The position numbers and the translations under genes were made by a program. Positions 1 to 8,046 of a DNA stretch of 64,000 bases are shown here, piece after piece. Source of the DNA: Lysobacter_I brunescens. GTDB taxonomy: Bacteria; Pseudomonadota; Gammaproteobacteria; Xanthomonadales; Xanthomonadaceae. The notes below the pieces were generated by a model. That model saw only the letters and a list, made by a program, of their open reading frames with translations. It was not told the origin of the DNA and ran no database searches. The DNA lies in NCBI RefSeq assembly GCF_042677005.1, contig NZ_JBHTIF010000001.1:868001-932000 (forward strand), in the 5' to 3' direction. The number at the start of each line of letters is the position of its first letter. Positions within the stretch are counted from its first letter, which is position 1.

Positions 1-1216
1 GAAGATCATGGAAGGCCGCAGCTACCTGGACGAGCTCAGCGGCAAGCCGAAGGAAAAGGAATCGATCTGGCAGGTGCTCACCGGCATCCCCAAGGTGCTG
101 AGCGAGAACTACGGCCAGGTGGTGGTGAACTTCGGCGAGCCGATCCGCCTGGGCGATGTGCTCGGCGAACTGGCCGCGGAGTGGGACGGCCGGCCGGTCG
201 GTGACGAGGAAAAGCCGGTGTGGCTCAACAACACCGTCGACACCCTGGCCGACCGCATCCAGGTCAACGTCAACCGCGCCGCCGACGTCAATCCGATCAA
301 CCTGCTCGCGCTCGCCCTGCTGTCCACGCCCAAGCACTCGATGGGCGAAGCCGACCTGCTGGCGCAGATCGCGCTGTCGAAGACGCTGCTGGCCGAAGTG
401 CCCTATTCCGACCGTGTCACCGTCACCCCGCATCCGCCCGAGCAGATCGTCGCGCATGGCGAGGAAATCGGCGTGCTCTCGCGCACCGCGCACCCGCTGG
501 GCGACGTGCTGCACGTCGACGGCGACACTGCGGTGCTGCTGAGCTATTTCCGGAACAACGTGCTGCACCTGTTCACCGCGACCGCGTGGATCGCCTGCTG
601 CTTCCAGCACAACCGCCGGATGAGCCGCAACACGCTGCTGCGCATCGGCCGCTCGCTGTATCCGTTCGTGCAGGCCGAACTGTTCCTGCCCTGGGACGAG
701 GAAGGCTTCGCCGAACAGGTCGAGCGCACCATCGCCGTCTTCATCCGCGAAGGCCTGCTGCAACAGGTCGGCGACGACGACGGCGGCATCCTCGCGCGCA
801 ACGCCGGGCAGTCCGACGAAGTGTTCCGCCTGCGCGCGCTCGGCCATCCGCTGCAGCAGGCGTTCGAGCGCTACTACATCGCCATCTCGGTGCTCGCCAA
901 GAACGGCCCCGGCACGCTCGGCGCCGGCGAACTGGAAAGCCTCTGCCATCTCGCCGCGCAGCGCCTGAGCCTGCTTTACGCCCCCGCCGCGCCCGAGTTC
1001 TTCGACAAGACCCTGTTCCGCGGCTTCATCCAGAAACTGCGCGAACTGAAACTGGTGTGGCCCGACGAGAACAGCAAGCTGCTGTTCGACCAGCGCCTGG
1101 ACAACTGGGCCAAGGACGCCAAGACCATCCTCGGCCGCGAACTGCGCCACACGATCGAGAAGGTCAGCCCGGAAGCGGTGAAGCGCGAGGCGCCGGAACA
1201 GACCGTCGCGGACTGA
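1..1216 (+). CDS. plsB: Glycerol-3-phosphate 1-O-acyltransferase PlsB, C-terminal half (5' truncated by window edge)
   Basis: This is the last ~404 residues of the membrane acyltransferase that puts the first acyl chain on glycerol-3-phosphate in phospholipid synthesis. The frame is open through the left edge, so the true start and the catalytic HX4D block lie outside the window. Visible here are the region after the active site (VVVNFGEPIRLGDVL, then NPINLLALALLSTPKHSM) and the helical C-terminal part (RNNVLHLFTATAWIACCF), in the order expected for PlsB. The family is usually ~800-880 aa, so about half is present. The next gene is convergent, and a GC-rich hairpin sits just after the stop. 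The identification rests on recalled family sequence and is strong. Confidence 0.93.
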   Translation, partial: KIMEGRSYLDELSGKPKEKESIWQVLTGIPKVLSENYGQVVVNFGEPIRLGDVLGELAAEWDGRPVGDEEKPVWLNNTVDTLADRIQVNVNRAADVNPINLLALALLSTPKHSMGEADLLAQIALSKTLLAEVPYSDRVTVTPHPPEQIVAHGEEIGVLSRTAHPLGDVLHVDGDTAVLLSYFRNNVLHLFTATAWIACCFQHNRRMSRNTLLRIGRSLYPFVQAELFLPWDEEGFAEQVERTIAVFIREGLLQQVGDDDGGILARNAGQSDEVFRLRALGHPLQQAFERYYIAISVLAKNGPGTLGAGELESLCHLAAQRLSLLYAPAAPEFFDKTLFRGFIQKLRELKLVWPDENSKLLFDQRLDNWAKDAKTILGRELRHTIEKVSPEAVKREAPEQTVAD

Positions 1217-1219
1217 CGT

Positions 1220-1240
1220 CGCGCGGGGCACTCCCGCGCG
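1220..1240 (+). terminator. GC-rich hairpin after plsB
   Basis: An 8-bp perfect stem (CGCGCGGG / CCCGCGCG) encloses a 5-nt loop, starts 3 nt after the plsB stop and is followed by TTCC. It lies between convergent genes. The U-run is weak, so termination is an inference from position and stem strength. Confidence 0.5.
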
Positions 1241-1257
1241 TTCCAACGGGCATCGCG

Positions 1258-4200
1258 TCAGCGCTTTTGCAGATGTCCCGGGATTCGGGGTGTCGCCAGC
1301 GGTTTCGGTCGCTGCGGCGCCAGTTCCGATGGCTTCGGGCCCCCTGTTACCCGCCGCTTCGGCTGGACGCGAACAATCGCACTGCGCGCCTGCCCGTCGT
1401 CCAGCGTCACGGACAAACGCAGGCAACGAACTTTGCCTGTGTAATTGATCCACCAGTTGCGTCGGTATCGCCCGTCACCGAAGTTCTCGATGGTGTCCGT
1501 TTCGCCGCCAGGCGCGGCCATCAGTGGCATGCCTCCGGCGGGGCATGCGATCTCGACTGCGTCGGTAGACACCACGGCGGCATTGGTGATCGCGTTTCCC
1601 GCCGCATCGTGCACACGCCAATCGAATACGACCGAACGGGGCGCCTCGATCGTGTGCAGCTGCGCAGGGTTGGAAAGCGGTGCGCTGGACGCCGTGAAGC
1701 CATAGACGACATCGTAGGTGGCGCTTGCCGTGGCGACATGACCGACTCGATCGGTCGCAGTGCAAGTGACGGACTTTCGTCCGATCGTCGATGTATCCAT
1801 CGCCGAGCACGACTGCGAGGCAACCCCCGAGTAGAGGTCCGATGCATTTGCGCTCGCGATCGGCTTGCTGCCCAGCACGACCCTGTCGGGACGCGAGATC
1901 GCAAGTGTCGGCGGACTGAGATCGACGCTGAACGGCATGGTCACCGAACTGGTCAGGCCCGCGATGTCGGTCACGCTCCGGGTCAGAAGCTGGGCACCTT
2001 CGCTGCTGACGGTCACCGGTTCGGGACATGCGCCCGAGGCCAGCCCGGACACGAGGTCGGAGCAGATGAATTCCACGACAGGCGGGATGCGATGCCAGCC
2101 ATTGATGTCCGCCGGATGCGAGATCCGCCAGGTCAATTGCGGCGACGCGAGATCGATCTTCAGGACAATGGGGGACGGGCGTACGGCATTCCCGGCGTAA
2201 TCCATGGCGAGCAGGGTGGATTGCACGACCTGCATGCCTTCTGCGGTCACGATCTCGGAGGGCGGGCAGGCACTGACGCCGGACGTGGCGTCGGTGCACG
2301 CATGCACGACCCTGACCACATTGTTGTGCCATCCCGACGCGCCTGCCGGTACGGTGGGCGCGGCGACCACGACCGGTGGCACCGAGTCCTTACGCAGGAA
2401 GACCTGGGCACGACCAGTGCCTCCACCACTGGTAGCCTCGCACGACTGTACCGGGCTGATACCTTCCTCTCGCCAGACGAAGGGTTCGCAACCGATCCGG
2501 CCCGTCACCGGAGTCTGTGAATCGGACACCTCCCAATCCAGCGCGACATCGCTCGTGTACCAGCTCGCGAGTGTCGGGACACCATCGACCAGGGGACGAA
2601 CGACGGGAGGCGAGACATCGGCCTGAATGCGCCAGGTGTATGTCGCCGGCATGTCTTCGAAATTGCCGGCGATATCCAGTGCACGAACGCGCACCTGCCA
2701 TTCGCCTGGTGCCAGCGGCGCCGAGAGGACGAAGGGTGAAGAACATGTGCTGAAGCCCGACGACACGTCCTCATGGATCGTTTCGCACTCGAATCCCGCC
2801 AATCCGGAAAGATCGTGCACGGCCGTCGTCTCGAATGCGAACCGCTGATCCCGGATACCGTAGTTGGCTTGCGCCGGCGGCACTTCGGTGAGCACGGTGT
2901 CCGGCGCGACGGTGTCGCGCCTGACCGTGACCGCATGCTCGGTGGTCCCGCCTGCGCTGGTGGCAGTGCAGATGAAGTCCAGCCTGGCCGTATCGTTGGA
3001 CAAGATCTCCTCGTCACACCCGATCGCCTGGGTGATGGTCGACTCCGGGTCGGTGACATTCCAGCGAACGGTGACATCACCGCGATACCAATGCGCATTT
3101 CCGACAGGCCCCGCGACCACGGGCTCCACCATGGGTGGCGTGTTATCCGGCGGACGGACGGAAAGGCGATACTCGCGCCGATCCTCGACACCGTTTGCAT
3201 CGACGACGCTGAGCGTGAATCGATGCTCTCCTTCATCCTCGGGCATGAATTCGCCGACAAGCCGTCCGGATTCCAGGAGGTGCATGCTCTGCGGCAACTC
3301 CCCCGCCACGTGTTCGAACCAGATCGCGTCTGGACGATATGCGTCGCCGTTGCGCGCATACATCAGATCGACACGATACAGTTCACCCACGCGACCCGGC
3401 GGAAGTGCTTCGGGCAGCATCGTGAATGCAGGTGCCTGTCCGAGCGTGTTATTGCCCCAGCAGACGCGTCCACCCGTATCACGAACGGCGCAACTGTGCG
3501 CGAATCCCGTCGCGATCGATACGTAGGCACCACTCGTCGGTGGCGTGGCCTGTCCCTGGTCATTTCGCCCCCAGCAGGCGATACCGCCATCAGAGCGAAT
3601 CGCGCAGGCATGGAACGCTGCAACGGAAAGCGCACGGAAGCGGCCGGCCGGCGCATCGGTCTGGCCTTCGCTGCCGAGTCCCCAGCAAAGCAGTTCACCG
3701 GTATCGGCGATGGCACAACTGTGCCGTTCGCCAACATCGATCGCTCGATAGCGGCCCTGGGGCGGCGATGCCTGACCATCCGCGTCGTAGCCCCAGCATG
3801 CCAGCGTGCCGTCGTCGCGCACGCCACATGCGTGGCTCAATCCGCTGGCAACGATGCGGAATACGCCATCAGGCGGGGTGCCTTGGCCATTCGCGTTCCA
3901 GCCCCAGCAGGACACCGCACCATGGGTCAGGATCGCGCAGCCGTTGTAGAAGCCGAGGCCGATGGCGCGTACGTCCTCCGCAGGTGCGATGTTGCCGTCA
4001 TGTTCCCCATCCCCCCAGCATTGCGCACGGCCTACGCCATTGATGCCGCAGGCATGGTGGCCACCGACGCCGATGGCGCGCATGCGATCGAGCGGTGGAT
4101 CCAGCTTTCCCGCCGACGCCTCGCCCCAGCAGCGGACCGTGCCGCCACTGCGCTTGGTGCACGTATGCCGCTCGCCCGCTTCCAGCGATGGCACGCCATA

Positions 4201-5883
4201 CGGGCCGAAATCGATACCCGCTCGCAACGTGCGGGCATGGGCGCCCCAGCATTGGACCGTGCCGAGGAAAGTCGAGCACGTGGTATCCCCCGCAGCGATC
4301 AGGTCAGGACCGCCTCCGGACATCGGGACATGGCGCTGGCCGGCGCTGTTGTCTCCCCAGCAGACGATGTTGCTGAAGTCACGCCATGCGCAGGCATGCC
4401 GGGCACCGACGACGACGCGATTCAACCTGGAATTGAAGGTGGCCGGTGGCACGATCGTCTGGCCCGCGCTTCCCCAGCAGATGGCAGCGCCGTAATACTT
4501 GTATGCGCAGACATTGCCGTCGCTGGCCGAAATGCCCTGCAAATCGCTGTTCGCCGGCTTGTCGGTGACGGCAGCACCGGCGCCCCAGCAGACGACGGAG
4601 TCGACAGGGACTGCACTGTAACCGCGGAGACCGCAGGTGAAACGGTCTCCTGCCGCGATATCGATGAAATGTCCCGTCGGCGGGTTCGCCTGGCCATCGG
4701 AATTGTCGCCCCAGCAAAGCGCGCTGCCATTCTCATCAAGTGCGCATCCGTGCGCGCCTCCGACGGTGATGCGATGGAAGCCCGTCCTGTCCGCGAGAGG
4801 CCGTTCCGGCAACTCTCCCCAGCAACGCACCGTCCCGTCACGGAGGATGCCGCAGCCAGAGCGCTCGCCCAGCCGGATATCGACGAAAGGCAAGGCAGGC
4901 GGGCGAAGACCGCCGATCCCGTCGGAACAATCGATGTCGGACTGCCCTCCGGACGCAGTGAGCTCGCAGACCGCCGCGCCACGACCGCCCAGCGTGAGCG
5001 CATGCGAACCAGCGCCTTCGCTCTGCGGTGGATGCAGTTGGCCACTGCTCCCGCCGCCACCCCAGCATGCGATCGCACCCTTGATGCCGCGTGCGCAGGT
5101 ATGCGAGCGGCCTGCTGCAAGCGCCGTGAATCGCCCGGATGGCAACAGTTGCTGCCCTTCCGAATCGCTTCCCCAGCACTGCAGGCGGCCATCGACGAGA
5201 ACGCCGCAGCTGTGTCGTTCACCTGCAGTCACGCTGAGGAAGCGCATCCCTGCGGGTGCCTCGGTTCGACCGTCGGTACCGTCACCCCAGCACGTCGCCT
5301 CTCCGTCGCTTCTCAGCGCACAGGCGTGCGCGGCACCGATTGCGACCGAAAGGAACCTGCCTGCTGGCGGTGGCCCCAGGGATGTCGCTCCTTGCGATTC
5401 CCAACAGACCAACTCGCCCTTGCTGTCGATGGCGCAGGCGCGAGTGCCGGAAGCATCGAGACTGAGATACGCGCCCGAAAGCGGAGCGGTTGCCGCAAGT
5501 CCGCCGCCCCAGCAGGTCACGCGGCCATCATCACGAATCGCGCAATCGCCATCGCTGCCCACGGCAACGGAGCGGAATACGCCAGCGGGAGGCGCTGCAT
5601 CCGCGCCTCCCCAGCATGCCAACCCGCCATCCGCGCGGATGGCGCAGACATGATCGTTGCCGACGGATACCGAGAGATGCGGCCCAACCGGCGGTTCGGG
5701 ATTGTCCCCATTGATGAGGCCCCAGCAACGCAGGTCACCGTTTTCCTTCAAGGCGCAGCTGTAATCGCTGGAGGCATCCAGCTGCAGCCCGGCATCCGCC
5801 GCATTCCGCCCTGCGTGCGCGCAGAGGGGCGCCGCAAGCCACACAGCCATCGCGGCAAAGGCCAGCAACATCTGCTTCATCAT
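1258..5883 (-). CDS. Large secreted RCC1-repeat protein with C-terminal Ig-like domains
   Basis: This 1541-aa exported protein starts with a clear signal peptide (MMKQMLLAFAAMAVWLAAPLCAHA). Residues ~35-840 hold about 21 tandem RCC1-type modules of 35-45 aa, each centred on a pattern like HxCAIRxDGxxxCWG, with two cysteines per module that may form disulfides outside the cytoplasm. Module 8 is degenerate. A putative Ig/cadherin-like segment follows at ~850-940, then several repeats beginning T/SPPxV...WY with paired cysteines, typical of bacterial Ig-like adhesin domains, and a basic Pro-rich tail. The RBS AGGGAG precedes the start. It is a paralogue of the gene at 8047-10932. Function is unknown; surface adhesion or ligand binding is likely, and a GTPase exchange role like eukaryotic RCC1 is not implied. 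Confidence 0.88.
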   Translation of the reverse strand: MMKQMLLAFAAMAVWLAAPLCAHAGRNAADAGLQLDASSDYSCALKENGDLRCWGLINGDNPEPPVGPHLSVSVGNDHVCAIRADGGLACWGGADAAPPAGVFRSVAVGSDGDCAIRDDGRVTCWGGGLAATAPLSGAYLSLDASGTRACAIDSKGELVCWESQGATSLGPPPAGRFLSVAIGAAHACALRSDGEATCWGDGTDGRTEAPAGMRFLSVTAGERHSCGVLVDGRLQCWGSDSEGQQLLPSGRFTALAAGRSHTCARGIKGAIACWGGGGSSGQLHPPQSEGAGSHALTLGGRGAAVCELTASGGQSDIDCSDGIGGLRPPALPFVDIRLGERSGCGILRDGTVRCWGELPERPLADRTGFHRITVGGAHGCALDENGSALCWGDNSDGQANPPTGHFIDIAAGDRFTCGLRGYSAVPVDSVVCWGAGAAVTDKPANSDLQGISASDGNVCAYKYYGAAICWGSAGQTIVPPATFNSRLNRVVVGARHACAWRDFSNIVCWGDNSAGQRHVPMSGGGPDLIAAGDTTCSTFLGTVQCWGAHARTLRAGIDFGPYGVPSLEAGERHTCTKRSGGTVRCWGEASAGKLDPPLDRMRAIGVGGHHACGINGVGRAQCWGDGEHDGNIAPAEDVRAIGLGFYNGCAILTHGAVSCWGWNANGQGTPPDGVFRIVASGLSHACGVRDDGTLACWGYDADGQASPPQGRYRAIDVGERHSCAIADTGELLCWGLGSEGQTDAPAGRFRALSVAAFHACAIRSDGGIACWGRNDQGQATPPTSGAYVSIATGFAHSCAVRDTGGRVCWGNNTLGQAPAFTMLPEALPPGRVGELYRVDLMYARNGDAYRPDAIWFEHVAGELPQSMHLLESGRLVGEFMPEDEGEHRFTLSVVDANGVEDRREYRLSVRPPDNTPPMVEPVVAGPVGNAHWYRGDVTVRWNVTDPESTITQAIGCDEEILSNDTARLDFICTATSAGGTTEHAVTVRRDTVAPDTVLTEVPPAQANYGIRDQRFAFETTAVHDLSGLAGFECETIHEDVSSGFSTCSSPFVLSAPLAPGEWQVRVRALDIAGNFEDMPATYTWRIQADVSPPVVRPLVDGVPTLASWYTSDVALDWEVSDSQTPVTGRIGCEPFVWREEGISPVQSCEATSGGGTGRAQVFLRKDSVPPVVVAAPTVPAGASGWHNNVVRVVHACTDATSGVSACPPSEIVTAEGMQVVQSTLLAMDYAGNAVRPSPIVLKIDLASPQLTWRISHPADINGWHRIPPVVEFICSDLVSGLASGACPEPVTVSSEGAQLLTRSVTDIAGLTSSVTMPFSVDLSPPTLAISRPDRVVLGSKPIASANASDLYSGVASQSCSAMDTSTIGRKSVTCTATDRVGHVATASATYDVVYGFTASSAPLSNPAQLHTIEAPRSVVFDWRVHDAAGNAITNAAVVSTDAVEIACPAGGMPLMAAPGGETDTIENFGDGRYRRNWWINYTGKVRCLRLSVTLDDGQARSAIVRVQPKRRVTGGPKPSELAPQRPKPLATPRIPGHLQKR

Positions 5884-6046
5884 GGTATCTCCCTGAAATT
5901 CGATGGCTGCATTGCCCGATGCGGCGACAGATCGGTCTTCATGGGTGGACCTGCCTGGCCCCTATTGTCCACGAAACATTTGACGGGGGGCGACTGCAGG
6001 CATGCGGGAAGCGACAATGGGCATCTCGATGTCCTTGTGATCCGCC

Positions 6047-7567
6047 ATGAGCAAAATCCTGTCTGTTGTGCGCCTCCTCGGCTGCACCCTGCTCGCAAGC
6101 AGTGCATGCCTCTCTACCGCCTTCGCCGCCCCACCGACCTGTGGCAGCTACATCGATGCCGACAGTGGCGCGCGGCTGGAGATCGACGATGGCGTGAGGG
6201 CACGCCTGCTGCGTGAGGGATCTGCGCCTGCGACGCAGCATTACCGCGTGACCGGCAAGACGCTGCGGCTGTTCGACACCGACCAGGGCTATGCCTCGGA
6301 CTTCGCGTTGAGCGCCGACGGCAGGACAATGACCGAAGTCGAGGAATCGTTCCGCAAGACCTTCGTGCTCGCCGAAGCCCGCAGTTGCGGCGCGGCGCCG
6401 CCACCGGCCGCGCCGGGCAGCTGCCGCGCCGATCTGGATGCCTGCTTCGCCGACATCGGCCATGCCTCGGCCGACAGGCTGCGCGCGGCCTGCGACGATG
6501 GCGTGGCGATCGCCTGCGTGCGCTGGATCGACGCGCTGCGCGAGGCGCAGGATCTCGAACCGTTCGAACGGCCCGCTGCGTGCAGCGAAGACGATCCGTC
6601 GTTCTCGAAGGACGCCTGCGATCGCCCCGCATCGGCACTGCTCGCACGCGCACTCACCGAGGCCGTCGGTTCGATGTATGCCGACGACAAGCCACTGCCT
6701 GCGCAGGCGCTCGCGCCCCTGCCCGCACTGTGCGCGAAACATGGCTCGGCGAAGGTCTGCAACGAAGTCGCCGAGCAGCTGTGGATCGGCGGACGTCATG
6801 CGGACGCCCGCACCGCGCTGGACACCGCCTGCACGCGCGGCGGCGACCCGGAAGCCTGCCGACACGCCTCCGCGCTGGCCGGCGTGGCCTCGCTGCAGCC
6901 GCAACGTGCCGAACGCCTGCCCTGCGGCCGCTACGTCGCCGCCACCGGACTGATGAGCGAACTGGATTTCGGCGATCGCGGCCTCCTCCCGAGCCTCGGC
7001 GGCCAGCTGCGCGCGCGCATCGAGGACGGCCAGGTCCGGATCCGCCACGACAAGGGCGGCGATTTCGTGTTCGCGCCGATCGCAGGCGATGCGCTGATCG
7101 GCATCGACAGCTGGAACCGCTACGCCGTGTACACCCGCGATGGCGGCGCCGCGACCTGCGCCGCACCGATGGTCTACGTCGAGAAGCCGCTGGTCGAGGA
7201 CTGCCCGCAGCCCGGCAGCGAGAGCATCGCTGCCTGCTGCGCGCGCGGCAGCCTGCACGGCTGCAACACGCTGGGCCACCAGCGCGCGCTGGCCGGCGAC
7301 TGGGCCGGCGCGAAGCCCGAATACCTGAAGGTCTGCACGGCCGGCGTGCGCGTCGGCTGCGAGAACCTCACGCGGGTGTTCGCACACGGCGACGAGAGCA
7401 TTCCCGAGCTGCTCGACGCGCTCTGCGCCAAGGACGCGACGCATGTCGCCTGCGACGTCCGCGACACCACGGCCTGGGCCTCGCTGGCGCTGTCGCGCGC
7501 CGCGGACGAGCTGCTGAAGGACCTGGAACGCGAAGCCGAAGCGGAACTGCCGGCACAGGCCCGGTGA
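6047..7567 (+). CDS. Secreted cysteine-rich protein with Sel1/Hcp-like repeats
   Basis: I do not recognise a named family. The 506-aa product has an N-terminal signal peptide (LLGCTLLASSACLSTAFA). It then shows scattered short units with spaced cysteines: CDDGVAIACVRW, CTRGGDPEACRHA, CCARGSLHGCNTLG, CTAGVRVGCENL and CAKDATHVACDV. These resemble the Cys-paired helical hairpins of Sel1-like and Helicobacter Hcp proteins. Two beta-rich segments (residues ~30-110 and ~290-370) lie between the helical parts. It is divergent from the RCC1 protein at 1258-5883 across 163 bp and sits between the two RCC1 paralogues, so a shared envelope role is possible but unproven. The start follows a short purine-poor leader, making the exact ATG moderately certain. 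Confidence 0.75.
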   Translation: MSKILSVVRLLGCTLLASSACLSTAFAAPPTCGSYIDADSGARLEIDDGVRARLLREGSAPATQHYRVTGKTLRLFDTDQGYASDFALSADGRTMTEVEESFRKTFVLAEARSCGAAPPPAAPGSCRADLDACFADIGHASADRLRAACDDGVAIACVRWIDALREAQDLEPFERPAACSEDDPSFSKDACDRPASALLARALTEAVGSMYADDKPLPAQALAPLPALCAKHGSAKVCNEVAEQLWIGGRHADARTALDTACTRGGDPEACRHASALAGVASLQPQRAERLPCGRYVAATGLMSELDFGDRGLLPSLGGQLRARIEDGQVRIRHDKGGDFVFAPIAGDALIGIDSWNRYAVYTRDGGAATCAAPMVYVEKPLVEDCPQPGSESIAACCARGSLHGCNTLGHQRALAGDWAGAKPEYLKVCTAGVRVGCENLTRVFAHGDESIPELLDALCAKDATHVACDVRDTTAWASLALSRAADELLKDLEREAEAELPAQAR

Positions 7568-7587
7568 GGCATCCGCGAACGCCTGCC

Positions 7588-7605
7588 GCCTGCCGCGCGG
7601 CAGGC
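7588..7605. terminator. Palindromic hairpin between convergent genes
   Basis: A perfect 18-nt palindrome (GCCTGCCGC/GCGGCAGGC) lies between the stop at 7567 and the convergent gene ending at 7617. It could serve both directions. There is no U-run, so the assignment is tentative. Confidence 0.35.
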
Positions 7606-7616
7606 TGCTCGCGCCG

Positions 7617-7991
7617 TCAGGGCGTTCCGCCGGATGCCTTGAACGCCCGCAACGCCAGGACATGCGGCAGCGCGACCAGCAGCACCGCATAGCCCAGCAT
7701 CGACAGCGCATACGGCCAGTCGCGCGCGACCGCGAACGCCAGCGCCGACAGCAGCAGCGGCACCAGCGAGAACGGCGTGCGCCGCAGCGCCAGCATCAGG
7801 CCCACGCTCGCCAGCAGCCAGCCCAGCCACTCCGACGTCAGCATCCACCCCGGCACCGTGATGCCCTTGCGCGCGAGAAAGGTACTGATCACGAACGGAT
7901 ACAGCCCCGCCACGAGCAGCGAGATCGCGCAGGCTGGCCAGGCGAGCAGGTCGGCAACGGTGAACAGGATGCGGGCGGGGCGGGAGTGCAT
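7617..7991 (-). CDS. Small multi-pass membrane protein
   Basis: The 124-aa protein has four likely transmembrane helices (roughly residues 8-30, 48-66, 70-88 and 92-115) and no recognised domain. I chose the ATG at 7991 because GAGGAA lies about 10 nt upstream and the protein becomes hydrophobic right after it; longer frames to 8156 run into unrelated low-quality sequence. It follows the second RCC1 gene by 55 bp on the same strand and could be co-transcribed with it. No function is assigned. Confidence 0.65.
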   Translation of the reverse strand: MHSRPARILFTVADLLAWPACAISLLVAGLYPFVISTFLARKGITVPGWMLTSEWLGWLLASVGLMLALRRTPFSLVPLLLSALAFAVARDWPYALSMLGYAVLLVALPHVLALRAFKASGGTP

Positions 7992-8046
7992 GGGCGGGGC
8001 TTCCTCGTCGGGAGAGCCGGTGACGCTCACGCCACCGGCTCCACCA

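Noticed and set aside
220..2520. 766-aa plus-strand frame across plsB and the first RCC1 gene
   Set aside because: It is Arg/Ala/His-rich, has no domain and overlaps two well-supported genes; a codon-bias shadow.
1258..5883. Guanine-exchange (RCC1) enzyme activity
   Set aside because: The protein has a signal peptide and paired cysteines; there is no Ran-type partner in bacteria, so only the fold is implied.
2773..6216. 1147-aa plus-strand frame antisense to the RCC1 gene
   Set aside because: The minus strand has a signal peptide and repeat modules; this frame only mirrors them.
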